Shown: piece by piece, positions 16,104-23,389 of the stretch
Numbering within the stretch: position 1 is the stretch's first letter
How the letters are laid out: the number at the start of each line of letters is the position of its first letter
NCBI GenBank assembly: GCA_963732405.1
Contig: CAVSZG010000001.1
Span: forward strand, 1,054,001 to 1,118,000
Length of the DNA: 64,000 nucleotides
Source: JAUIAI01 sp963732405
Lineage (GTDB): Bacteria; Pseudomonadota; Gammaproteobacteria; Burkholderiales; Burkholderiaceae_E
Direction: 5' to 3'
Translations under genes and position numbers: made by a program
The notes under the pieces: generated by a model
Databases searched by the model: none
What the model was told of the DNA's origin: nothing
The model's input: only the letters and a program-made list of their open reading frames with translations

Positions 16104-18063
16104 GTGCGCCGGTCAAAACCGGCAAGGTGTTGTGAATGGAAGTTTCATACGTTGAAGGTTTAGCCAGCCACGACGGCCCCGAGTCATGCGAGTGCATCCG
16201 TGAGGGTGTAGGCGAAGCGTTGACAGGGGTACGTGTGGGCCGGGTATTGAGCCGCGAAATATATGCCCCATGCCGCAAGGCGTGGGTGGTCCGGGGTGCC
16301 GAGGCCGTGGAGACATGCCGAAGGCCACACTGGCGCTGCCGCATAGGCGAGGCAGCGCTGGACCCCGCGCGGTCAGAGACCCCGTGCACGCACGGATGCA
16401 CCTTGTTCGGGAACCGGGAGATCCCGTCACCTTCTGCGCTCCGCCGGGAGGCGGGCAAGTGCGCAGAGCGCATCGTGAAGCCTGTGGGCGCACGACGATG
16501 AGCAATCGGGGCGGGAAGTCGGACTGCTGCGTAGTACCGCAGAAACTGCCGAACAAAGCGGCGGGGGAAGTTCCCGCGGCGGCGGAGGCGGTGGAGGGAA
16601 GGCGGCAGGCCAAGGGCAATGCGGTTGCAGCGCGCATGTCCCGCAGATCGATGCGGGTCTATGACATGGGAACGGCGCTCAACGGCATACGTCAGACGGC
16701 AAAAGGCAGACGCGATGCGAAGTTCACCTCGCTGATGCACCACATCTACCAAACCGACCGACTGCGCGCGGCATATCACGCGCTCAGGCGCGATGCGGCG
16801 CCCGGCGTGGACGGCCAGACGTGGCAGTCGTACGGGCTCGATCTGGAAGCAAGGCTTGTGGATCTGTCCGATCGGCTCGCCCGAGGGGGCTACCGGCCCC
16901 AGCCTGTGCGGCGTGTGTACATCGACAAGCCCGACGGGAGCCAACGCCCGCTGGGCGTGCCGGCGCTGGAGGACAAACTGGTCCAACGCGCCACGGTCGA
17001 TGTGCTCAACGCGATCTACGAGCAGGACTTCATCGGGTTCAGCTACGGCTTTCGGCCCGGCAAAAGCGCACACGATGCGCTCGATGCCGTGGTGGTGGGG
17101 ATGGGCAGCAGATATGTGAACTGGATTCTCGATGCGGACATCAGCAAGTTCTTCGACACGATCGATCACGACTGGCTGATACGGTTCATCGAGCACCGGG
17201 TTGCCGATGCGCGCGTGGTGCGGCTGATCAAGAAGTGGCTGCACGCGGGCGTGCTGCAAGAGGGACGGCTCGAGCACAGTGAGTTGGGAACGGTGCAAGG
17301 CGGCAGCATCAGTCCGCTGCTGGCCAACATCTACCTGCACTACGTGTTCGATCAGTGGGTGAAACAGTGGCGGGCTCGCCATGCCCGAGGTGACGTGATC
17401 GTCGTGCGTTACGCCGATGATTGGGTTGCCGGCTTCCGGTTCCGTGACGACGCCGAGCGCTTTGCGCGCGACGTGAAGGCACGGCTGCAGGAGTTCGGGC
17501 TGAAGCTGCACCCCGAGAAGACGCGACTGATCGAGTTCGGGCCATTTGCCCGAGGCAACATCGCGCGTCGAGGAAAGGGCAAGCCGCAAACGTTCGACTT
17601 CCTTGGCTTCACGCATTGCTGCGGCAAGACGCGACAGGGGAAGTTCATCGTGCTGCGGCTCACCAGTGCGAAACGACTGCGGGGCAAGCTCGCAGCGCTC
17701 AAGGTCGAACTCAGACGACGCATGCACGTGCCCATCGGCGAGCAGGGCCGTTACCTGCGCGCCGTGGTCATCGGGCACACGCGCTACTACGGCGTGCCGA
17801 TGAACGGGGCCCGCCTGAGAACATTCCGTCATCAGGTCGCCCGGCTTTGGCACCGCACGATGTGCCGCCGCAGCCAAACGGGCTTCGTGACGTGGCGTCG
17901 AATGTACCGGCTGATCCATCACTGGCTACCTTCTCCTCGCATCTGTCACCCTTACCCCAACCAGCGTCTGAGCGTCACGACCCGAGGCAGGAGCCGTGTG
18001 CGGTAATCCCGCTCGCACGGATCTGTGGAGGGGGTGTCGAGTGATCGGCATTCCTACTCCGAC
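16104..18063 (+). mobile_element. Group II intron, copy 1 (with reverse transcriptase)
   Basis: A 1,960-bp retroelement. The 5' end is GTGCG (the GUGYG consensus). A GAGCCGTGTGCGG hairpin at 17991-18023 is the catalytic domain V. Domain VI (18027-18060) is a stem with a bulged A at 18056, eight bases from a terminal AC at 18063. EBS1 candidate GGAGACA (16309-16315, about 206 nt in) pairs perfectly with IBS1 TGTCTCC (16097-16103). A copy at 41063-43022 has the same length and looks identical; only gtgtctcc before and one T after are shared outside. It lies antisense to the transporter operon, in its leader. No homing endonuclease domain is visible in the encoded protein. The 394 bp before the reading frame hold the ribozyme's domains I-III. 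Confidence 0.9.
16498..18006 (+). CDS. ltrA: Group II intron reverse transcriptase/maturase (copy 1)
   Basis: 502 residues. RT blocks are in order: AAPGVDGQTW, RPLGVPALEDKLVQRA, FIGFSYGFRPGKSAHDAL, WILDADISKFFDTIDHDWL, GGSISPLLANIYLHYVFD and the catalytic RYADDWV (Y305-D308), then the thumb/maturase region ending HPYPNQRLSV. There is no H-N-H endonuclease domain, so mobility would rely on nicked or replicating DNA. The ATG at 16498 gives the MSNRGGKSD N-terminus typical of this lineage. The stop codon lies inside domain V, so the last codons double as ribozyme. The protein splices its own intron and copies it into new sites. Confidence 0.93.
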   Translation: MSNRGGKSDCCVVPQKLPNKAAGEVPAAAEAVEGRRQAKGNAVAARMSRRSMRVYDMGTALNGIRQTAKGRRDAKFTSLMHHIYQTDRLRAAYHALRRDAAPGVDGQTWQSYGLDLEARLVDLSDRLARGGYRPQPVRRVYIDKPDGSQRPLGVPALEDKLVQRATVDVLNAIYEQDFIGFSYGFRPGKSAHDALDAVVVGMGSRYVNWILDADISKFFDTIDHDWLIRFIEHRVADARVVRLIKKWLHAGVLQEGRLEHSELGTVQGGSISPLLANIYLHYVFDQWVKQWRARHARGDVIVVRYADDWVAGFRFRDDAERFARDVKARLQEFGLKLHPEKTRLIEFGPFARGNIARRGKGKPQTFDFLGFTHCCGKTRQGKFIVLRLTSAKRLRGKLAALKVELRRRMHVPIGEQGRYLRAVVIGHTRYYGVPMNGARLRTFRHQVARLWHRTMCRRSQTGFVTWRRMYRLIHHWLPSPRICHPYPNQRLSVTTRGRSRVR

Positions 18064-18191
18064 TGAGGATGTGTTTTTGAATGGTCTTGGGTGGCTGGTG
18101 CGGGCCGGACGCATGCGAAAGGGCGGTTTTCATGGTGTCTCCATCACGTGGCCATGGACGACCGGCGCCCCCGGCTGGATAATTCACGTAA

Positions 18192-18227
18192 ATTAAACAG
18201 GCGCAGAATCTGAATGTCAATCAGATT
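18192..18227 (-). promoter_or_regulatory. Minus-strand promoter of the importer-P450 operon with regulon operator (site 3)
   Basis: On the minus strand TTGACA (18220-18215), exactly 17 bp, then TTTAAT (18197-18192) is a near-perfect sigma70 promoter. The operator AATCTGA-N7-TCAGATT (18207-18227) is a perfect 7-bp-arm dyad covering the -35 box, and matches the sites at 434 and 5846. It also lies 26 bp upstream of the divergent TetR start, so one bound repressor could control both directions. Transcription towards the operon must now cross the 1.96-kb intron before reaching the first gene. Confidence 0.7.
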
Positions 18228-18253
18228 TGCGAGCCGTCGACCCGGGAAACACC

Positions 18254-18910
18254 ATGAACAGGGCTTCCGCCCCCCAAGAGAGCGGTGGCACCGCGGCCAC
18301 CGCGAGCCGCCTGCTCGACGTGGCCGAGCGTCTGTTTGCCCAGCACGGCATCGAGGCGGTGTCGATCCGCCAGATCGTGCTGGCCAGCGGCCAGGGCAAC
18401 CTGTCGGCGGCGCACTATCACTTTGGGTCGCGGGATGTTCTCACCCGCAAGCTGCTCGAGCGGCGTATGGAGGTGGTCGATGGCATGCGCCACGAGCGGC
18501 TCGATCGCCTGTTGGCCGCAGGGCCTGCCGACCTGACCGGCTTGCTGGGGGCATCGATCGGCACGCTGGCCGATGTGGTGATTCAGATGCCCTGGGGTGC
18601 GGATTACGTGCAGGTCATCGCGCAGGCGTTGTTCAATCCCCGCATGAAACTCCTGGAGCAGATCGATCCCCGCGCAATCAGCGGGTTGACCCGCATGGTC
18701 GAGCTGGCACGTGCGCAGTTGCCGGCGCTGGCGCCGGAGGTCTTTGATGCCCGCATGAGCATCGTCCAGCATGAGACGGTGTACAGCTTCTCGCGCTGGC
18801 TGCATGCCCATGGTCCGCTGGATTCGGATAATCGGGCGGCCTTTGACGCGATGGTCGGCCGGTTGATTCACTTCATGTCGGCGGGTATGAGGGCGCAGGT
18901 GGGTGGTTAG
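18254..18910 (+). CDS. TetR family transcriptional regulator (divergent from importer-P450 operon)
   Basis: 218 residues. TASRLLDVAERLFAQHGIEA, VSIRQIVLASGQGNLSAAHY and HFGSRDVLTRKLL make a standard TetR DNA-binding domain with the NLSAAHYHFGS variant seen in fatty-acid and aromatic regulators. ATG 18254 is preferred over an upstream TTG (18227), which would start inside the operator. It is divergent from the importer-P450 operon, with a perfect dyad in between, the classical layout of a local repressor. It or the TetR at 5.96 kb, or both, could read the shared operator. Confidence 0.85.
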   Translation: MNRASAPQESGGTAATASRLLDVAERLFAQHGIEAVSIRQIVLASGQGNLSAAHYHFGSRDVLTRKLLERRMEVVDGMRHERLDRLLAAGPADLTGLLGASIGTLADVVIQMPWGADYVQVIAQALFNPRMKLLEQIDPRAISGLTRMVELARAQLPALAPEVFDARMSIVQHETVYSFSRWLHAHGPLDSDNRAAFDAMVGRLIHFMSAGMRAQVGG

Positions 18911-19000
18911 TGGGCGTTGCAGCGCTGTTGTGCATGACATAGGTTGCTTCCGATTTTGGGTTTTTGCGGCTTGTCAGGGCGAGCTTGCCGCGGCTGGCGC

Positions 19001-19019
19001 AGTCATACAATTTATGACT
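19001..19019. promoter_or_regulatory. Inverted repeat upstream of the propeller lipoprotein gene
   Basis: AGTCATA-CAATT-TATGACT is a dyad with 7-bp perfect arms plus two inner A/T pairs, 45 bp before the lipoprotein start and 90 bp after the TetR stop. It contains TACAAT, a possible -10 box, though no well-spaced -35 was found. It resembles a dimeric regulator site rather than a terminator, since it lacks a GC stem and T-run. Confidence 0.45.
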
Positions 19020-19063
19020 GTCAAATCACGATGGGGGAGCTGACGGCTCCTTGGGAGGCCTTG

Positions 19064-20044
19064 ATGCACAACTTGACCTTTGTCCGAAGTGTCACAAGCT
19101 TTGCTCGCCGCGTTGCGACCCTGGTCACGGCCGTACTGGCGAGCAGCATCGTCATCGCCTGCGGCGGGGGCGGTAGCGGAGGAAGCGACGTCAGCGGCGG
19201 TGGTGGACCGTCGGGCAGTGCTTCGGGCACCTTGTACCTGACTGAAGCGGGCCGCGCGCTCACGGTGAACGTCGCCACGGGACAGGAGACAGTGGTGGCC
19301 AGTCTGTCGATCAACAGCCTCTGGCAGTTGGGCTACGGCGGCGGCGTGTTCACGGACGTTGAAGTCACCGGCGTCGAGCCGATTCAGGTGACAATCAATC
19401 TGCGCGATGTGGCACCTAATCCATTCGTGCTGCGCGGCAGCATGGGGCCGTTCCCGCTGTCGTTGGCCTCTGTTCGCGGGCCGGTGCGTCCGTCACCGGA
19501 CGGCAAGCTGTTCGCCATGAACACCGATGAAGGAGTGCCTGATTCGCGATTTGTCTACGTCTTCGATGCCGCACTGGACATCGTCTTCAAACTTAAGGAC
19601 TACTACCATCCGGTATGGCTGGGCAATGATCGCCTCGTTGTCGCCCGCGATGACAACTTGTATATCCTCACCGTGACCACGTCGCCAGTGACGACCCGAA
19701 TCGGTCCCGATGGGCTGGGTATCCCGGGTGAGGGCACAGCCGTACCCTCGGTCTCGCCCGATGGCCAATCGATCGCCTTTACCCAAGGTGATGCTGTCTG
19801 GCGAATTAACGTGGACGGCACAGAACTCATTCAGCTGACCAAATCTTCCGTCCACGCGAACTGGCCTTCATGGGGCCCGGACGGATCACGAGTGGTGGTA
19901 TCCAGTAGACTGTGTCGAAATTATGGTGGTTCGATCCCAGGCGCTGGCAAGATCGTCATCATCTCAGCCACCGAACCGAACCAGGACCGCGATGCATTGA
20001 CACCCACCGCGATTGGTTGTGGCCCTGTCTATTGGTTGCCATGA
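19064..20044 (+). CDS. Lipoprotein with TolB-like beta-propeller repeats
   Basis: 326 residues. An N-terminal hydrophobic segment ends in the lipobox VIAC followed by a glycine-rich linker (GGGGSGGSD), so it is a lipid-anchored periplasmic or surface protein. The rest reads as WD40/TolB-like (PD40) blades: RPSPDGKLFAMNTDEG, VSPDGQSIAFTQGDAVWRIN and WGPDGSRVVVSSRLC, each with the S-PDG core. The ATG at 19064 has GGGAGG eight bases upstream. A truncated, diverged duplicate of its second half lies at 22.5 kb. Its function is unknown; PD40 proteins often bind other proteins or cell-wall components. Confidence 0.7.
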   Translation: MHNLTFVRSVTSFARRVATLVTAVLASSIVIACGGGGSGGSDVSGGGGPSGSASGTLYLTEAGRALTVNVATGQETVVASLSINSLWQLGYGGGVFTDVEVTGVEPIQVTINLRDVAPNPFVLRGSMGPFPLSLASVRGPVRPSPDGKLFAMNTDEGVPDSRFVYVFDAALDIVFKLKDYYHPVWLGNDRLVVARDDNLYILTVTTSPVTTRIGPDGLGIPGEGTAVPSVSPDGQSIAFTQGDAVWRINVDGTELIQLTKSSVHANWPSWGPDGSRVVVSSRLCRNYGGSIPGAGKIVIISATEPNQDRDALTPTAIGCGPVYWLP

Positions 20045-20112
20045 TTGTTGCGAGTGCAGTGCAAGCCAGTGACCACGGCCGCGGCACCCACGCTCACGCT
20101 CTCGCGCAGGAA

Positions 20113-20190
20113 GAGCCTCTGATCTAAGGCGACAACCTCGAAGCAATCAAGGCTCTGCTGCCGTTTTACCGAGGCCGGGTCAAGTGCCTG
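20113..20190 (+). pseudogene. Fragment of a type III-like DNA methyltransferase (Mod)
   Basis: The plus-strand translation EPLI-stop-GDNLEAIKALLPFYRGRVK closely resembles the start of type III restriction-modification Mod proteins, where LIxGDNLEALKALLPxYxGRVKCIYIDPPYN leads into the DPPY catalytic motif. Here a TAA (20125-20127) interrupts it, and the similarity ends just before the expected motif. About 26 codons remain, so this is a relic of a lost restriction-modification gene, consistent with a scarred accessory region. Confidence 0.42.
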
Positions 20191-20204
20191 CCGATTTGGC
20201 GAAT

Positions 20205-21232
20205 CTATCCCTTGCCCGGCAGCGTCTGTCGAAGAGCCCCATCGCCCATCTCGCGCCGAATCAGCCTGCGCAAGGCACCGGGGTCTGCATAGCCGACATG
20301 CGCAGCCACCTTGGCAAACGGCAGCCGCGAATGCTTGAGCAAGTCGACCGCGAGCTCCACACGCTGGCGCTGCACAAGTTTTAAGGGTGACATGCCCAGC
20401 GACTGCTCGCAACGACGGGCCAGCGTACGAGGCGTCATTCCAAGGTGCTCGGCCAACGCCGCCACGGAAATCGCCTTTCCGATGTGCCGCTCGATCCAGC
20501 GCTGCGCACGGGCCATGACGGGGTCCGCGCCAGCCAACCAGGCGATCTTCAAGTGGCGCGACTGGCCGTGCCTGAACTCGGCCATCAGCAGCCGCGCGCA
20601 TTGCTCGGCCAGCTCCTGGCCAAGCTGACGCGCCACGATGTTGAGCATCAGGTCGGTGTGGGCCAAGGCCGCCCCGGCGGTGGTGAGCCCGCCATCGATC
20701 ACCACCAGCTCTCGTGGCTCGAGTTGAACCCGCGGGTACCGACGCCGGAATTGCGGTGCCAGCCACCACACGGTGGTCGCCGATCGACCGTCGAGCAGTC
20801 CGGCTTCCGCCAGGGCCCACGTTCCTGCGCAGGAGGCCGCCACGCACGCGCCGGCGGCGGCGTGTGCGCGCAAGGCGGCGACCAGGCGGCGCTGTGGCGT
20901 CTCCTGCAACCAACCCACGATGTCCTCGGCACTGACGGCAAAGATGCCCGGCACAACGAGTTGATCCCACTCGCCCGGGGTCGGCCATGCATCCGCCTTG
21001 GCCCGCAGGCCCCCGCCGTCATGACAGATGAGCCGGCCGTTGTGGCCAGCGCCATGTGAATCGTGGGTCCGCGTCCCGCCTGCGCCTGCAGCGCGTTGGC
21101 CGTCTGCACGATGGCCAGTGTGCTGCCCAGGCTCGCATCAAGGCACCGCTCGGGCACCACCAGACAAAGGCGCCAAGGTCGACGTTTTGGGTGAGGTCTT
21201 GCTGAGGGGATCGATCCGGATTGTCGGCGCAT
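20205..21232 (-). pseudogene. GlxA-type AraC regulator (DJ-1/PfpI + HTH), frameshifted
   Basis: The 249 residues encoded at 20205-20954 hold the end of a DJ-1/PfpI-like domain (AAGACVAASCAGTWALAEAGLLDG, the nucleophile-elbow region) and a double AraC helix-turn-helix (ISVAALAEHLGMTPRTLARR and AKVAAHVGYADPGALRRLIR). The missing N-terminus is in another frame upstream: RLCLVVPERCLDASLGSTLA and ANALQAQAGRGPTIHMALAT. The frames switch near 21025-21050, so one indel splits a roughly 340-residue gene. The ATG at 21232 abuts the large inverted repeat shared with the divergent HD gene. Pseudogene or sequencing error are both possible. Confidence 0.7.
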
Positions 21233-21280
21233 GGTGAATGTCCGAAAGAACATCCATTTTGTCATTTCGGACATTCACCA
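21232..21280. promoter_or_regulatory. 16-bp perfect inverted repeat in a divergent promoter region
   Basis: TGGTGAATGTCCGAAA (21232-21247) is repeated exactly in inverted orientation at 21265-21280 with 17 bp between. It separates the divergent GlxA-type regulator and the HD-domain gene and touches the regulator's start codon. Half-sites about 32 bp apart are typical spacing for an AraC/GlxA-type dimer. It is not followed by a T-run, so a terminator is unlikely. Confidence 0.65.
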
Positions 21281-21308
21281 CGCAACCCACTGTCGGCAAC
21301 AATGGCGC

Positions 21309-22067
21309 ATGGCTTTCAATTCCTTGCCCCGCATCTTGGCGGACCACCCCACGGGACAGTTGACGCTTCTTGAACGCTGGAGGACCGTCACGGCAGCACT
21401 CCTCATGCGCACCGCCCGCAGCCGTCGTTCGAACGCCAGTGCGGCAGCCCCGGCGTGGATGACCGGCAAGCTCGTCGCGTCGATGCTGCCGCCCGAGGGA
21501 TCACTTGCCCAAAAGGCCTGGCAACTCGCCCAAGCCCATCAGCCGGAATGGCTCAATCAGCACACATTGCGCACCTGGGCCTTTGCCCAGGCGCTGGGCA
21601 TCGTTGGCGACCTGGCCTTCGACCGTGAACAGCTGTTCGCCGCGGCGGCACTGCACGACATCGGACTCGTTCCCGAAGCCGCCACTCCCACCGATCACTG
21701 CTTTGCGGTTCGCGGCGCGCGTTATGCCACCAGAACACTGCAAGCTGTCGCTTCCAAGCGAGCCGTCGACATCGTGGCCCATGCCATCGCCCGTCACCTG
21801 GACTTGAGCGTGGAACCGTCGGACGGTGTGGAGGCCCACCTGCTGCAAGCAGGCGCCATGGCTGACGTACTTGGTCGTGGCCTTTCGCGATTGTCGACCG
21901 ATTACCGCCAAATCGTCCTCGAACGCCATCCCCGTGCAGGCATGAAGCACGCGCTATGCCAGTGCATGCGACACGAAGCCGCCACTGCCCCACGGTCCCG
22001 AATGGGTCTGTACGTGCGCAGGATCGGATTCGTGGACCTGATCCAACGCGCACCCTATGAGGACTGA
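21309..22067 (+). CDS. HD-domain phosphohydrolase-like protein
   Basis: 252 residues with an HD-superfamily core: HTLRTWAFAQALG, FAAAALHDIGLVPEA (the HD pair) and a further AHAIARHLDL helix. The layout resembles cyanamide hydratase/HDIG-type proteins more than signalling phosphodiesterases. ATG 21309 was chosen because the longer frame begins inside the inverted repeat. It is divergent from the GlxA-type regulator and three bases ahead of a MAPEG gene, so regulator, HD protein and MAPEG form one small unit. Substrate unknown. Confidence 0.68.
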   Translation: MAFNSLPRILADHPTGQLTLLERWRTVTAALLMRTARSRRSNASAAAPAWMTGKLVASMLPPEGSLAQKAWQLAQAHQPEWLNQHTLRTWAFAQALGIVGDLAFDREQLFAAAALHDIGLVPEAATPTDHCFAVRGARYATRTLQAVASKRAVDIVAHAIARHLDLSVEPSDGVEAHLLQAGAMADVLGRGLSRLSTDYRQIVLERHPRAGMKHALCQCMRHEAATAPRSRMGLYVRRIGFVDLIQRAPYED

Positions 22068-22070
22068 ATC

Positions 22071-22484
22071 ATGAGTGGGCAACCCACCCTCATGGCGTTG
22101 ACGATCTACGCGGCGTGGGCGCTCCTGCTGGTCACGGGGATCGCCGCGTTGAGAACGACACTGGTTGTTCGCCGCGAGCGTCGCGCCAATGGATTCTCAC
22201 CTTGGGGCGATGACGTGTCACCCTTCTCTGCACGGCTTTGCCGAGCCCACGCCAATTGTGTCGAGAACCTGCCGATCGTGACGGCACTCATTGCCGTTGC
22301 GGCGTGGCAGCAGCGATGGGATGTGACGGACCCAGCGGCGTCATGGCTCGCCCTCTGTCGGGTGGCGCAATCGGCCGTTCATTTGACATCGATCAGCGAG
22401 GCGGCTGTCCGGCTGCGCTTTGCCTTCATGGCTACGCAGATCGCGATACTGGTCTGGTGGTGCGTCGGCCTGGCTCAGTCTTGA
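22071..22484 (+). CDS. MAPEG-family membrane protein
   Basis: 137 residues, four predicted membrane helices. The loop CRAHANCVENLPIVTALIAV matches the MAPEG hallmark (R-x-x-x-N-x-x-E-x-x-P) that binds glutathione in eicosanoid/glutathione-metabolism enzymes. It begins three bases after the HD gene, so translation is coupled. Bacterial MAPEG proteins are often glutathione transferases acting on hydrophobic electrophiles; no activity can be assigned here. Confidence 0.8.
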   Translation: MSGQPTLMALTIYAAWALLLVTGIAALRTTLVVRRERRANGFSPWGDDVSPFSARLCRAHANCVENLPIVTALIAVAAWQQRWDVTDPAASWLALCRVAQSAVHLTSISEAAVRLRFAFMATQIAILVWWCVGLAQS

Positions 22485-22522
22485 GTTGCTGAGACCGACT
22501 CAATGCGTGGGCCAATCACGCT

Positions 22523-23014
22523 CGCGAATTGTCTATGTCTTTGACGTCGCGCTGAATATCGTTTTTAAACTGAGTGACTATTACCACCCGGTATGGTTGG
22601 GCAACGATCGACTCGTCGTTGCTCGCGATAACAATTTGTACACGCTCACCGTCGCGGCCTCGCCGGTTGCGACGCGAATCGGACCCGAGGGACTGGGCCG
22701 ACCCAGCGAAGGCACGGCCCTTCCTTCGGTTTCGCCCGACGGCAAAGCGATCGCCTTCCTCCAAGGTCAGGCTGTCTGGCGCATCAACGCGGACGGCACC
22801 GGGCTCGCGCAGCTCACCACCCGGTCCGTTGGTACGAGTTGGCCGTCGTGGAGCCCCGATGGAACACGATTGCTCGTGTCGAATCAATGTCGCAGCAGCG
22901 TGGACAAGATCGTCATCATCTCAGCCACCGAACCGAACCAGAACCGCGATGCATTGACTCCCTTAGCGATTGGTTGTGGCCCCGTCTATTGGTTGCCAAG
23001 ATTGTTGCGAGTGC
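22523..23014 (+). pseudogene. Truncated duplicate of the propeller lipoprotein
   Basis: The translation IVYVFDVALNIVFKLSDYYH onward matches the second half of the lipoprotein at 19.5-20.04 kb almost residue for residue, including YHPVWLGNDRLVVARD, SVSPDGKAIAF and IISATEPNQNRDALTP. It has no start codon, signal peptide or first half, and its stop is lost (TGA to AGA), so the frame runs on to 23079. DNA similarity begins at TCGCGA (22523) and continues a few bases past the original stop. It is a diverged partial duplication flanking the GlxA-HD-MAPEG unit. Confidence 0.72.
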
Positions 23015-23069
23015 GCTGTCCATCTCGCAAACGCGGATCACGACGGCGAATCCGGCCGCATGAAATGCA

Positions 23070-23369
23070 TCACACCTGATTCGGCCCGGCTCTTGGCGTG
23101 AATACCGCATTGTTACCATTGGCCGACGCAACGAGTCTGTCGGCGAGAGACAACCGGGATTCCAGGTTGGCCACTGTCTTGCCTCGTTTCAGGAGTTCGG
23201 TGACGCACTCGAGCGGTCCTGACGTGACGGGCTTGAAGTAGTTGATTTTGATCTCGATCGTGGCGCAGATCTGGCCTGCTTCGAGCGTCGGATAGAGCGC
23301 CGCGCCCATGCCGGTGTCAGCCAGTGCAAACATCACCGCGCCGTGCACGACACCATTTCCATTCAGTCC
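23070..23369 (-). pseudogene. PaaI-like hotdog thioesterase, N-terminally truncated
   Basis: About 100 residues covering the hotdog core: GVVHGAVMFALADTGMGAAL (helix with the acidic catalytic region), ATIEIKINYFKPVTSGPLEC and ESRLSLADRLVASANGNNAV. PaaI-family thioesterases are about 140 residues; here an in-frame TAA lies directly before GLNGNGVVHG and removes the first 30-40 residues. A GTG at 23348 could start a shortened product. Probably a decayed acyl-CoA thioesterase gene. Confidence 0.6.
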
Positions 23370-23389
23370 TTACACCCGGCGTGGCCTGA

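Noticed and set aside
15067..17922. A 951-codon minus-strand reading frame running from the importer binding protein through the intron (and its 749-codon twin at 40632-42881).
   Set aside because: Only the part below 16092 (or 41051) is a real gene. The rest is the complement of the intron's reverse transcriptase and shows no domain; both copies carry it simply because the intron is duplicated.
18064..18133. A short peptide from ATG 18133 considered as an independent leader peptide.
   Set aside because: No attenuator-like hairpins or codon run; it is in frame with the binding protein after intron removal, so it is reported as a possible alternative start instead.
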